Counted from the stretch's first letter, positions 21,291-33,064 are shown. The stretch: DNA of 64,000 nt from Atkinsonella hypoxylon (GCA_000729835.1 JFHB01000031.1:173196-237195); one strand, 5' to 3'. A program made the numbers and translations. Notes: generated from the sequence alone by a model not told the origin.

Positions 21291-21621
21291 TAATGTACAG
21301 CAAGTCAGTTCGTCCCCGCTGTCGCGTCCCTCGCAGACCTGCACCTGCACCCTGCGCCCTGCACCTGCACCTGCACCACCTTCACCACCCGCACTTTAAC
21401 TCGTGCTCGTTGTACTCCGTACACCAGTGGCACTATGCGTCTCATTCCGCCAGATCTTCTGTCGGGTTCTTGCTCTTGCGACCGTCTCGACATCCACCTT
21501 CCCATGTGTGTGCAATCTCCTTGTATGCTCCCGCATAGTCGACCTCAGCCACGCCGTTTCTGCCGCCAATTTGACTTCATTTTGGAATCTGCCTCGCCGC
21601 GTGTGAAGCAGCAACTGCCCT

Positions 21622-23476
21622 ATGCCTTCTCTTGGCTTCCTCAAGAAGAAGAGGACGAGGGACAGCAACCCCGACCCCTCTACCTCCAACCCCACTAGCC
21701 CCGTTGCTACAACAGTGCCGTCAAAGCCCTCAGACTCTTCGACGCAGAAGACGGCTTCAGGATCAGCTCCAGCTCCAGCTCCAGCTCCAGCTCAAGACTC
21801 TTCATCCGTGCCTGCCTCTTTCCACCAGCAGCAGTCGCAACAGATGAATCCCACGAATGCCCAGGGAGGCACCGCCTTCGTCCCGCCGAGCTCAATGCAG
21901 CCGAGCCAAGTCGACTCTCAGAACTTACCAAGTATCAGCAACCTCATCCACCAGCCTCAGAATGGCACCGACGCCAACAATTACCCTCCTGCTCACTACA
22001 ATTCCGCCGCCATAGGCGCTCAGATTCACCATCCTCCTAGTGCCAGTCCTGGAACCGATCCTGCTCGCATGCAACAACAGCAGCAACAAGCCTATCCACA
22101 GCCCACGATGCAACCGCAACAGAACACGGAGCATCTGCCGGACCAACAGCAATTGGGCCAGCAGCAGCAACCACAATCACAGCCACAACAACAGCAGCCG
22201 CCGCCGCCGCCGCAAAAGGAGCAACGTACTCACCATCAACACCAAGGAAGCGTGTCCCGCGTGACCAAGGGCAAGTATTCGTTGGGGGACTTTGAAATCC
22301 AGAGGACGCTCGGGACTGGTAGCTTCGGACGAGTTCATCTAGTCCAATCGAAGCACAACCAACGATTCTACGCCATCAAGGTCCTCAAAAAAGCCCAGGT
22401 TGTCAAGATGAAGCAGGTAGAGCACACCAACGATGAGCGACGAATGCTGAGCGATGTTAAACATCCCTTTCTAATTACCCTCTGGGGAACATTCCAAGAT
22501 TGGAAGAATCTCTACATGGTCATGGACTTTGTTGAAGGTGGAGAGTTGTTCTCATTGCTGCGAAAGTCTGGTGTAAGTGCTGGAAAGGAAGAAGCCGATA
22601 CACCGGGCCCCCCTTGCTATATGGTTAGCTGGCTAACAACAAGAAGCGATTTCCTAATCCTGTTGCCAAGTTTTATGCCGCCGAAGCCACCTTGGCCCTT
22701 GAATACTTGCACTCGAAAAACATAATATATCGAGACCTGAAGCCCGAAAACCTGCTGCTCGATCGGCACGGGCACCTCAAAATTACTGACTTTGGATTCG
22801 CCAAAAGAGTTCCGGACAAGACTTGGACCTTGTGCGGCACGCCAGATTATCTCGCCCCAGAAGTTGTCTCCAACAAGGGATACAACAAATCGGTAGATTG
22901 GTAAGCCTGCTCATCTATATATATATATAAAGAACCAGAAAAAATAGAAAAAAAGAAAACTCCTGACCTGCCCAGTGGGCATAGGACTAGCCCGCTAAAG
23001 CAAATTATAGGTGGTCCCTGGGTATTTTGATCTATGAAATGCTGTGCGGCTACACCCCGTTCTGGGACAGTGGATCGCCAATGCGAATCTACGAGAATAT
23101 TCTCAAGGGCAAAGTCAAGTATCCGGCGTATATCAATTCTGATGCCCAGAATTTGCTAGAGCGGTTGATTACAGCCGATCTTACCAAGAGACTGGGTAAT
23201 TTGTACGGCGGTCCACAAGATATCAAGAGCCACCCTTGGTTTGCTGAAGTGACGTGGGACCGTCTGGCCCGGAAAGACATCGATGCGCCATACACGCCGC
23301 CAGTAAAAGCTGGTACGGGAGACGCAAGCCAATTCGACAGATATCCTGAAGACCCTGACAAATATGGGGGTCCCGGTGGAAAGGATGAGTTGGTAGCCCC
23401 CAGCGATTTGGGATCCTTCTCGAACCCGAGAACTAACACTGCTACTAGATACGGCCACATGTTCACGGACTTTTGA
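21622..23476 (+). CDS. cAMP-dependent protein kinase catalytic subunit (PKA)
   Basis: Three exons, 21622-22572, 22647-22900 and 23011-23476, give about 556 residues. Residues 1-220 are a low-complexity extension rich in Gln, Pro, Ser and Ala, including an AP repeat from AGCTCC units and poly-Gln/poly-Pro, typical of fungal class I PKA. The kinase domain starts near 225: glycine loop GTGSFGRV (231-238), VAIK-type Lys253, HRD-type YRDLKPEN, DFG in ITDFGFAK, the activation loop TWTLCGTPDYLAPE with its phosphorylatable Thr, and WWSLGILIYEML. The AGC C-tail ends YGHMFTDF, the FxxF hydrophobic motif. The enzyme phosphorylates Ser/Thr substrates when released from the regulatory subunit by cAMP and controls growth, conidiation and virulence in many fungi. 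The first intron ends in a tandem AAGAAG acceptor. Confidence 0.95.
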
Positions 23477-24555
23477 AGCGAGAGAAGACGTAAAAAAATT
23501 CTATGCGGTTGATTCTATGAGCTTCTGGCGTTTTGCAAGCAAGAAATGTGCTGGCAATGGGCTAGAATGACGTCGACGGAGAGGCTGGGATGCCACATTG
23601 AGCTCTCCTATGATGTGGATGTGTTTACGGCAGTCTATTTCAATGTTCCAATCGAGGTGCAGGGTTGTGCTGAAAGTAAGGACGGGCAATTATTTGTTAG
23701 ATGAAGGTGGGAAAAAAAAAAAAAAAAAAAGGAAGTGCCACCTTCTTTAGTCTAACAGTCGCAATGATCGAGGCACCTGTATAAATTAAATTCTTTCACA
23801 TGATGCTGCACGCGCCTAAACATTACTCGTATCATTGAAAGTTGCTTGGTACATACAGCTACAGATCAGCTGCAAGGTGGCGAGTTGGTAGGCCAAGGGG
23901 AGAGGAGAGGATGGGAAAGGGGAGAAAAGACTTGTCAACCACTTGGAATTAACCAGTTCCTGGGTTCTGAGGGCATCGTCTTGCAAGGCACCGTAGCAAG
24001 CCTTGGGCATCTGCTGTGTGCCACAGACTGCAGCGGGCTTTGATTACTCCGCACTGTCTGATTCAATGTTCATTCATCATCGATGTTGCCACATGCACTC
24101 ACGTACAGCTTCGTTTTGCAACGCCGGCGGCCTTGACTCGAAGGAAGCCCAAAGTCGGCCAGGCACAGCGCCAAAATGACGAGGCTGGGATGCAGCGTCT
24201 GACAGGGGACCACTAGTGCCCAGCAATCTCACGTTGATTCTTCCGTATATGAATCGGAAATTGTTTGTACGGTCGCTCGTGTGAATTTTTTTTTTTTTTT
24301 TTTTGCTCCAGTCACCTGCCGCGCCCCAAACGCTTTCTCTTTCCCTACCCTCCTCATTGCAGAACCGTCCCTCTCTCCCGTCTTATCCCCCAACGCCTTA
24401 TTCACAGGCGGGGAGAACTCAAGGGGCCCGACGGTGTGTTCAGCTTTTATATATATATATATATATATTATTTTTTTTTTTTTTTACTTGGTGGCGGGCA
24501 CAGCATCGGTAGACGGCCTGGCGGGGCGGGCGGACAGAGCCTGGGAGTGTCCGAG
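23477..24555. other. Intergenic region between PKA and CorA-like genes
   Basis: About 1.08 kb with an A-run (about 23712-23730), a T19 run (24286-24304), a TA dinucleotide run (about 24450-24469) and a further T-run (about 24471-24485). The open frames here are low complexity or unsupported. It holds the PKA 3' UTR and the CorA-like promoter. Confidence 0.5.
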
Positions 24556-26720
24556 ATGGACGACTACATGTTTCGGTATTATGTGGATGAGTGTCGGACG
24601 GTTGAGGAGGCGACGACGTATCTTGAGATTTTCAATTACTCGGTGTGTTATTGCCTTTTGCTTTTTTATTTTTATTTTTTATTTTTCATGTCCTTGCTTA
24701 CCAAACTTGGGATTGGAAAGATTGGCGCTAATGTAAATTTTCTCTGGTTTCATTCAGGATTCTTTTTACAATTCCTGCGAGGAGCATCCGTTGACGGCGG
24801 ATGAGTTTGACAATTTCTTGCATCGGCGGGTATGTCTGTTCATTTTCGACATTTGTTCTTCTTTTTTTTTTTTTTTTTTTGGCCTTTGGTTCTAGCGGAC
24901 AATATGGAAGGCTGACTTGATAGGGTGCGTTTGCGCCTCCAGACCGGCTGCGTGAGGGAACTACGTTGTTAAGTGGAATACGCTTGATGTGAGTTTTGGT
25001 GTTTGGCGGTGTTTTTCCCTTTTTTTTTTTTTTTTTGGTTCTTTTTTTGTTCTTTTGCATTCTTGAGACGGGAGATAATGCGGTACCCTACTTGCTTTGA
25101 GTGACAGGACCAATACTGACAGTTCATAGTGTGCAGAAGAATGCCAAGGACAAGGACACATTCACGCCCAAGGTGCTCTCCTTGCCGAAGAACTCGTATG
25201 CCGCCATGGTGAGGGTGATGAAGCTGCCATTTCGTGGCATCGAAACAACGTCGGTTGTCGGACCCTTCTTTTGGTCCTCATTTGACCAGGATGACGATGA
25301 TCCTCATCTGCGTGCGTTTTTATATTTTCATTTTCATTTATCGATATCCCCATCTCACCTAGCTTCGTCTCAACCCATCATGACGCCCTCATGTCACAAA
25401 ACCCCCCTGCTGACGCTTTTATCCCCAATCTCCTCCACCAGAAATCATACACAGAAAGTCCGATGTGCGCAAAAAGGGCAAAACCCGCGGCTGGGAAATG
25501 ATGCTCTCGCACTCCTTCAAGACGGGCATCACGACAGGCTTCCTCAAAGGCACACCCTCTTCCGACATCGCGTCCGCCCTGCAGCACGTCAAGGCGTGCG
25601 CCCCCCAGGTCGGCCACCCGATGCTCCTCCCCGTCGTCATCCTCTCGTACGACTTGTCCCCCGTCAACGACCAGAAGCAGCGCGACGCGCGCGACTGGCT
25701 GCGCCGCCTCGAGAACGCCGTCAGTCTGCGCAACGAGGTGGAGGAGCACGAGCAGTATTTCCAAGACGGCCTCCTGGAGGTTGATGGGCTGAATCGCGAC
25801 CTCGTCGAGTGCCATGGGCATGTCATGTGGAAGAGGCCGCAGGCGTACTGGGCGGTAGCGGAGGAGATGGAGAGGGCCATGGGGCGGTGGCGAGACATGG
25901 CGAGGAGAGGGCACGAGGGGAGCGAGGCCGAGAGGGCGCATTGTAGGCGGATGGACAGGTTGCATCGGAGCTTGGCTGCGCGACTGGAGTTTTACAAGGT
26001 GAAGCTGAAGGGCCTGGAGAACTACATCCATACTACGCTTGAGAGACTGAAGGTGCAGCGGGAAGCGGTACGTTGCCAGACTTGGAATCTTCCCCCCTTT
26101 CCCCTTCTTCCTCCCCCTTCTCCCTACGTGGTCCATCTGCTGATCAAACGAAGCTGTACAACATCATGTCCCAGCGCGAAGCACGGCTCAACCTCGAAAT
26201 CGCAGGAGAGCAGCGCCGCATCGCCCACGCCAGCAAGCGCGACAGCACCGCCATGAAGACCATTTCCCTCATGGGCACGCTCTTCCTCCCCGGGTCCTAC
26301 CTCGCCTCCGTCTTTAGCATGACGTTTTTCAACTTTCAAGAATGTAAGCTTGCCCCCAACCACCCCTCCGAGCACAACTGTTTTATTTTTTATTTTTTAT
26401 TATTTCATTATGATTATGATTATGATTATTATTTCAAAAAAAAAAAAAAACCCCGCACTGAAACAACAAGAATAGCCGCGCATCCCGTCTCCGTCAGTCT
26501 ATGGATCTACTTCGCCGTCACGATTCCCATCACTGCCTCCATCGTAGCAATGTGGATGTGGTTCGACCGCCGGCGCGAAGCCCAGTATGCCAAGGACGAC
26601 GCCGACCTGGAGCAGAACATTGACAAGATGGAGAAGGAAATCATGTTTCATTTGCGGAAGAGGACTATGAGTAAGACGCATACTTGGAATTCGCTTAGTA
26701 GTCCGCCTCGAGCGGGGTAG
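24556..26720 (+). CDS. CorA-like Mg2+ transporter family membrane protein
   Basis: Seven exons: 24556-24642, 24758-24829, 24924-24988, 25130-25311, 25442-26067, 26154-26343 and 26476-26720, giving about 488 residues; all joins keep phase. The cytosolic part contains PFRGIETTSVVGPFFWSSFDQDD...DPHLQIIHRKSDVRKKG and GWEMMLSHSFKTGITTGFLKGT, then a long helical segment. Two C-terminal membrane spans (about 378-403 and 412-434) match the CorA-like fold. The canonical CorA GMN motif after the first span is not present (SMT at about 399-401), so ion transport should not be assumed; many fungal CorA-like proteins lack GMN. Exons at 25.5-26.1 kb are markedly GC-rich at third positions, while introns hold long T-runs. 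The start (MDDYMFRYYVDECRT) is the first in-frame ATG, but an upstream exon cannot be excluded. Confidence 0.75.
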
Positions 26721-27000
26721 ATTTCGTGGCGACGGAGGTGATGTGTGCAACGGCATGTGATTTTCTGGGATGATGACATGAATTATGAATGGATAGAAAT
26801 GACGGGATACATCCAAACTCGGTTTGAATTATTTCCAAGAATCTATGCTGAGCCTTAAACGCCATGCCATGCACCAGTCAAACGGAACAGGCGGGTACCC
26901 ATGTAAGTATAAATTTAAAAAAAAATAAAAAAAAAAAAAAAAAAAAAAAAAAAACATCTCTTGCGCCAGAAAGCCATGTATGCGACCAAGTCAGCAGACA
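26721..27000. other. Convergent 3' region with long A-tract
   Basis: These 280 bp separate the stop codons of the CorA-like and LMBR1 genes. They include an interrupted A-run of more than 30 bases (about 26917-26954). No gene. Confidence 0.55.
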
Positions 27001-29170
27001 TCACAGCCGGATCTGTCCCTCTCCACCGAACCAACGCCTGATACCCGAGGAACTCTGGGAGCCGCTCGCGTTCCTCTCATTATCTCCACCCATCCACTTT
27101 GGCTTCTTGAAGCCCTGACCTATATCTTGAAACCATTTCGGTGCCTCGATATTGTCGAGAGTGTTCTTCATCCTGTGGCCTATGATTTGAAACATGTTCT
27201 CGTCTTCGGGAACCTCGTCGGCTACGGATATCCCCGGCAGTGGACCTGGTCGACGCGCGTTGGACACTGCATTCAAATGACCAGGTGAGCCCGTCGAGCC
27301 TCTGGCAGCAGAGACCGCCCTGTTTCCCGTCCCGCTGCCTAACGCCACTCTCGTAGCAGTGTCACCTCGTCGGCGGTAAGTCGCGGTGCCGCCCAGCTCC
27401 TGCTCAATCAGATCGCGTCCCTCCCTCCATGATCCGGTTCCAAACGTAGGCACATCCTCGTCGTCGTCGTCGATGACATCGATTCCGACGAATATGCGCT
27501 TGACGCGGCCGTACAGTCCGAATAACGTTGCTACCACCGGAAACAAGACCACTATGGGAAAGAGATCGTCAAACCAGCGGCCTGGAGCCGTGTCCTCAAT
27601 CAGCTGGCCCAGAAACTTGTAGAACACAGTCTTCTCATACACCTTCTTGGACAGAAATGTCATAAAGTTGTACGACAGAGGAATAGTCAGCTTGGCCACT
27701 TGCATCGAGTACCAGAACGCCGACTCGTAGGCCGTGTTGCGCTTCACCAGGGCTCGCCCACGCCAGACCCTGATCTCGGTCATGGAAAGGAATGCGGCGG
27801 CGCACATGTAGCAAATCCAAAACGCAGAAGCAACCTGTCCGGCAAAGCCCACTTCTGGCTTTTCACCTACCCAGTGATGCACTACACTGAGGCGGACAAT
27901 GGACAGGCGCGGAAAGGTGTATCGCACGAGTTCAGACCAGACGACGCAGGCCGAGGCCAGTGCCAGGAGCAATCCAAAGGCCACGTGGGCATAAGGAACG
28001 ACATGATAGTACCATAAATACCTGGTGTACGGGGTCAGACATCTTGTCTTATCCCATACCCCAGCATGTGGCGACACTTCCCCAAACTCCAGCTTCTTGG
28101 ACGCGGCTGAGTTCAAGATTGCCTCTAGATCCCCAGCTTCTCGCACCAATCGTGTCCATTCGTCGACATACCGAGATCGGGCATGGCGAGCACGAATTAG
28201 TCTACGGGTCAGCTCAGCCAAGTATTTCTCAGTGATGACAGTCGGAATGCCCCTGCTGGTGGCGCTCGCCGTGTTGGCAGATACAGCGGGCTGAGACGGC
28301 CATATATTCGCCATGTCCTGCAATTCCTCGATCCATTCCTGGAAATCCGTCGCAGTGCCGGTCTTCCGTCTACTGAGTTCCATAACCTGAGCCTCGATTT
28401 CCTCGAGAGCAACTAGCGCGTCCTCCACGTGTTCATGAACTTTTGGCGCTCTCGTTTGCAATCGTCGCAGTCGGCCGCTTATGCTTGCATGGCGGATCAG
28501 TCGCCGTGGGATGGATACCAGACCATGACCCATGAGATAAATAGCCAGCACAAGTCCCCAACAATATGCAAGAGTCATGACAAGGCCCTTGAGCGACATG
28601 AAAGAGAGATTGTATGCTATGATGACATATACCAGTCCTATCGTGCTGGCACCGAGCACCATAGCATAAAACTGTGCGTTTTGTCGGAGAGAGTACATGA
28701 GCTTGTCGTTCGGTTTGTGATGTCCCGCATCCGAATATTCGCCAAGAATAGGTAGAATGAACCTCGAGCACGTTCAGCTTGCTGCCATGAATTAAAAATA
28801 ATAATAATAATAATAAAGAAAAAGAAAGAAAGAAAGTCTGGATGCGCAAGAAGACCTACCACGTCAAGACAAAGGTCAGCCAGTAAGTAATCCGCCATGA
28901 CACCAAAACAACACGCTCCGGAAGCCATATCCCTCTCGTCGCTTCGTCGTTTGTTGCAGCGCTAGATGCTAAATCGATGGGCACGAGAAGGACAACTATC
29001 GACGGTAGCCATAGAGCGAAGAAGATGGGGACGAGGTAGAAGCCCGGGGTCGTTCGCAGTGGAAGGTAGTAGCGCAAAATGAACAGGACGACAACAGATA
29101 TCACGACTAGCGCGATGATGGAGAAGACAATGGATCCGACCGGTGCTGCACTGCTGGTGATGTGAGCCAT
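27001..29170 (-). CDS. LMBR1-domain multi-pass membrane protein
   Basis: Two exons, 29170-28860 and 28762-27001, joined across a 97-bp intron, give about 690 residues. The splice forms W-FILPILGEYSDAG, a conserved LMBR1 family segment. About nine hydrophobic spans are visible: three in the first exon, several in the first 90 residues after the junction, and a further group around 330-510 with a long coiled-coil-like loop between. The C-terminal 150 residues are hydrophilic, Gly/Ser/Arg-rich and cytosolic, ending GIRRWFGGEGQIRL. LMBR1/LIMR-like proteins are lysosomal or plasma-membrane proteins linked to transport or receptor trafficking; the fungal member's substrate is unknown. It is divergent from HAT1. 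Confidence 0.88.
28763..28859 (-). other. LMBR1 gene intron with TTA/TTC repeat tract
   Basis: The 97-bp intron carries an (ATA)n then AAAG-rich block on the plus strand (about 28795-28836), that is a long pyrimidine/TTA tract in the transcript, directly upstream of the acceptor. Confidence 0.7.
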
Positions 29171-29764
29171 GGCGACGGGCTCATTAGCATATCCATGCAG
29201 GCGTTGATATTGGTGACGATGATAAAGCGACGTTGAGGCAGGGGAGCTGGACCGGACCGGAAACTGAACATGGAAGAGGTTTGATGCCTGAGAGGGTGGT
29301 AACTACAGTATTAACTACCTAGGTAGTTGAAGGCTTGCGTTGCCCCTGGGCCCTGGCTCGAGTGGCTTTGATTGTTTGGGGTCTGGTCTGGTCGCATGAC
29401 GCAATGCCGGGTGCTACAGTGGGTGTACGGAGTATTCCGTAGGAATGCTATAACTAATTGCCAGATGCAGGCTATTACAATCGTCACCCAGCACATGATA
29501 AATGCCAGCTCCGGGGGCGTAGCCCCGCACTTCCAGCGCACTTCCAGCGCAGGGGGGCATCAAACGGACTTTAACTGATTCGCGCGCGCAAACCGCGTGT
29601 GAGCTTCCATTCCAACAAGCGCGTCTCACCACCTTTGCTAGGAAATCTTCCACTTCCGCAATTCTGATAGCAATCATTCATTGCTTCGGCGCACCAGACT
29701 GAGGGCTTGGACTGAGGGCTTTTCATCGCCACTTTGTCAATTCGGGCCCCCTCCATCGCTCGAC
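29171..29764. promoter_or_regulatory. Divergent intergenic region LMBR1 / HAT1 with palindromes
   Basis: These 594 bp separate two divergent start codons. They contain a perfect 16-bp palindrome AACTACCTAGGTAGTT (29313-29328) and the inverted-repeat motif TACGGAGTATTCCGTA (29426-29441). Either could be a binding site, or they may be copies of the genome's dispersed short repeats. Confidence 0.5.
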
Positions 29765-31338
29765 ATGGCTACTCTCCCCGACCTGGCAGACTGTAAGTCT
29801 ACTTTTCCCGATGTACCAGGATATCCCAGTTCTTGGACTGACGACATCTTGCAGGGCTCGTGGATTCCAACGATGCTCTGAGCGTGAGCCTCGTCTCGCC
29901 CTCAAAATCGGGCCTCCGACTCGTCGATACCTTTCATCCGAAACTTACGTACTCCATTTTTGGCGATGAGGAGAAAATATTTGGCTACAAAGACCTGAAG
30001 ATCAACCTGCGATACCGAGCGAATGATATGCGACCGCATGTGGCCATTACTTACAGCAAAAAGCTGACGCCGCCGGCTGGCGTAGACGAGCCAACAGACA
30101 TCAAATCTGTGCTGCAGGAGGGCAACCACCTACCCAAGGGTGATTATTTTGTTTTGTCTTGCATTGAATATTCCTCGTCCTCTACGACGTACTGACCCTA
30201 TTTAGTCGCCTTCGTCAAAAATTCTGATTTTGAAGCCAGCTCTCAGCAGCTTGGCGACAACTGGACCCCTCCAGGCTGTCTTCATGAGACTCTCGACGGC
30301 CCGGATGGGCAGTATGAGATCTGGAGAGGCAACTTAGCCGATCCAGCGATCATGCAGTTGCATGCTCGCATTCAGATCTTTGCTCCCATGTTTATTGAGG
30401 GTAGTTCCTACATTGGCCAAGACCCTGAGTCTGAATCCACTGAGCAGAATATCTCTGACGCCGACCGATGGACTCCATTCTTCCTCTACCGGACTCAGAA
30501 ATCACCCCAGGAACCGGACAAGAAGTCGTATGTCTTTGTAGGATACTCGACTGTTTACCGATTCTTCTATTTCGGGCGACCCCCAACACCACCAGCCGAA
30601 GGACAGGATTGGGAGTTGCCGCAAGGTAATCTCGACTTGTCCGCACTACCTTGTCGGACGAGACTATCACAGTTTGTCATTCTGCCCCCCTTCCAGCGCA
30701 AGGGTAACGGCGCCAAACTCTACAAGTCAATTTTTCAATTCTACCATAAACACAAGCAGACTCACGAGTTTACGGTTGAAAGCCCGAATGAAGCTTTTGA
30801 TGATTTAAGAGATATCTGTGACCTCACATTTTTGAAGTCGATACCTGAATTTGAACAGCTCCGATTGGATACCTCCGCTACCATTCCTAAGAAAGGACTT
30901 GTTCCTAAACTCATTGTCGGCCAGGAAAAGCTGGAAGACATCCGTCAGAAGGCAAAAATCGCCCCCAGACAGTTTTTCCGTGTCCTAGAGATGTACCTCT
31001 TATCCCAGCTCCCAGCCTCTGTCCGGCCGGTAATGCCCTCGGATGACCAACCCCCGGCACCGACAAAGGAAGAAGAGGATCTCGAGAGGCTCTGGCGGTT
31101 GGTGGCTAAGCAACGGTTATACAAGCATAACAAAGAAGCCCTCTCTCAGATTGACGTAGCTGAGCGCATCGAGAAGCTTGAGGAAACTCTCGACGGGGTC
31201 GCACTTGAATACACCAGGCTCTTGGCTGCGTATGAGAGTACTTTGAAACACAGCAACGAGCATGCGAATGGCAAGCGCAAACTGGATGGGACTGAGCCTG
31301 AAAGTTCCAGCAAAAAACCGAGGACTGAAGACGCGTAG
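29765..31338 (+). CDS. HAT1: Histone acetyltransferase type B catalytic subunit (HAT1)
   Basis: Three exons, 29765-29792, 29855-30139 and 30206-31338, give about 481 residues. The first coding exon is only 28 nt and splits the Trp codon of MATLPDLADW. The N-terminal HAT1 domain (FHPKLTYSIFGDEEKIFGYKDLKINLRYRA) precedes the GNAT fold, with the acetyl-CoA binding QRKGNGAKL at about 268-276 in RLSQFVILPPF. The catalytic region TVESPNEAFDDLRD is typical. The C-terminus is charged with a basic GKRKLDG...SSKKPRTED segment that looks like a nuclear localisation signal. The enzyme acetylates Lys5 and Lys12 of newly made histone H4, usually with an RbAp46/Hat2 partner, before chromatin assembly. Length and motifs match the family. 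Confidence 0.96.
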
Positions 31339-31621
31339 CTTGGATTCGGGGGAGGATGGTTCGGGATATATCTATCGACTTGATTCTGAAATTCTTGTTT
31401 CGGGGCGTATAATAATCACAGAGATGGTCGAGAAGACTATCAAATATAACTTTAAACTACCGACGGAGGCGGGCCATTCGCAATAGGCAAAAGCGCCTTC
31501 GCATGCTTGAGGATCTGACAGTGCTTTTGAGTACGGACATATAGAACTATTAACCCCCTTTATGGGTCTGCTGGGCTTTCCCTTTCCCTGCTACATACTG
31601 TCTTTGTTTTTGATTTACCCC
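31339..31621. other. Convergent 3' region HAT1 / PRO3
   Basis: These 283 bp hold the two 3' ends; no gene is seen. Confidence 0.5.
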
Positions 31622-32679
31622 TTAACCCGTGGTGTTGAATCTGGTCCCGTTGACTCCTTGCACACCTTTTCCAAGCTGGCTTGCAACAACAGTTGCTTCT
31701 CGAATGGCACGGGAAATTGTCCCCCTTGCTTTACCTTCTTCCAGTACCAAAAGTCCACCAATCGTACATCCACCAGGAGTGCAAACCTTTTCTCGCAGAA
31801 TAGCGGGATGCTCCCCGCTTTGAACAAGGCCAGTAGTGCCTCGCATGGACTGGGTTGCCATTCTCTGGGCTTCAGCACGGGGCAAACCCATTGCCACAGC
31901 GCCGTCAATGGCGGCTTCCAGCATGAGGGCAAACATGGCTGGAGAGGATCCACAGAGTGCGGTGCAGGCGTCCATGTTGTTCGATGGCAGATAAACAACA
32001 TCTCCGACACGCTTGAAAATCCAGGTGACAAGGGCTTTGGACTGAGGAGGTAAAGGAGGGTCTGTGATGCCGATGACAGTCATTGATTCCCGAATAAGGG
32101 CGGCGGTGTTGCACATGGCTCGAACGACGCGACATCGCCCATCTTCATCGGGGCTGGTCTCGGGGACTGAGCCGTGAAGAGCAATTTCCATGTGCTCAGC
32201 AGTGATGCCTGCGCACACACTGATCAGCAGCTTGCCCTTCAGAGCATCTGCCATACCGGGCTGGCCTAGGACGTTGTTCACCATCCAAGGCTTGCAGCCT
32301 AGAAGAACAACCTGAGCCTGCTGGACGGCAGCAAGATTGTCGTTGCGAACAACCTTGACGATGGATGAGTGCTCCCACAGCGCCGACTTGACTCTCTTAG
32401 CGCTTTCGGCACTGCGCACGCAGGCAATGAATCGGGACGGCAATGAGGGTGGCCGTTCCTCTCCGGGAGTGGAAGTGCCTGATGACGGGCTTTGGAGCGG
32501 TCTGGGACCATTGATCTCAGCGAGGGAAGTCAGGATGCCATTGAGAATTGCAATTCCCATGGTGCCTGCAACTTTTGCTGTTAGAGCTATTGGTGGCCTC
32601 CGGTCATGACGCAAAGTAAGCTGTACTGACCGCATCCCAGCACCGTCATGGTGAAATCGTCATGGTGCTGAGGACTCAT
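31622..32679 (-). CDS. PRO3: Pyrroline-5-carboxylate reductase
   Basis: Two exons, 32679-32631 and 32565-31622, with a 65-bp intron, give about 330 residues. The splice completes the Rossmann NAD(P)H-binding motif: MTVLGCGTMGIAIL near residues 11-24. The family signature VCTPGGCTIGGLLVLEEG is present near the C-terminus, as is NTAALIRESMTVI. The enzyme reduces pyrroline-5-carboxylate to proline, the last step of proline synthesis, in the cytosol. The length is slightly above the bacterial enzyme because of a Ser/Pro-rich insertion after the first helix (PLQSPSSGTSTPGEERPPS). It is divergent from CTK3. Confidence 0.95.
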
Positions 32680-33064
32680 CTTGTTTTTGCTTTAGACGTC
32701 GACCCTTCTGAGATATTTCTTTTGGGCGGTTTGGTGCAAAGGTAGAGTCGACGCGACATGTCTGTCTTCTTATTCGAGCAGATTAGTTAGTTGCCGTGCC
32801 ACAACTCCGCTGTTGGGTAGCAGATCGGGCCGTGGCTTTGCCGCGGTGTGGTGTGGGTTGGTTATAGCTGTCTGTGTGCGAGTGCGTGTGCGTGTGCGTG
32901 CATTCACCGAGAAGAACTGGCCCGCTCACCTGCCACTAGCCGCAACGAGTCAACGTCGTTCATCGTCTTTTCGACCAGCCTTAATTCAATCGTCCTATCC
33001 ACAACAGCGAAATTAGTCCGACGATATCTCAAGTCTTCGCAGCGCAATCTGATCGACACATGAT
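32680..33064. promoter_or_regulatory. Bidirectional promoter region PRO3 / CTK3
   Basis: This 385-bp spacer lies between divergent starts. It holds a GT/GC-rich purine-pyrimidine alternating tract (about 32870-32900: gtgtgcgagtgcgtgtgcg) that could adopt Z-DNA. Confidence 0.5.

Larger units (their letters stand above)
19229..21621. other. Gene-poor intergenic region (2.4 kb) upstream of PKA
   Basis: I find no believable gene. It contains the lectin 3' UTR, A-tracts (19404-19437), several TAGGTACC-type repeats (about 19786-19805, 20640-20660, 20795-20850, 21190-21290) and TACGGAGTA-type motifs (20077-20087, 20188-20199, 21412-21422). GC-rich CACCTGCAC-type repeats lie at about 21340-21380. 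The right part must carry the promoter and leader of the PKA gene. Long upstream regions are common for fungal signalling kinases. Confidence 0.55.

Noticed and set aside
21293..21538. 81-codon frame upstream of PKA
   Set aside because: Composed of CACCTGCAC-type repeats; could at most be a uORF, for which there is no evidence.
24265..24804. 179-codon frame with hydrophobic stretches
   Set aside because: The hydrophobic parts come from poly-T and TA repeats, and it overlaps the CorA-like first exons in another frame.
25442..26256. CorA-like exon 5 ending at the frame's own stop (26256)
   Set aside because: Splicing at 26067/26154 restores the helical segment and both membrane spans, whereas read-through gives a Pro/Ser-rich tail.
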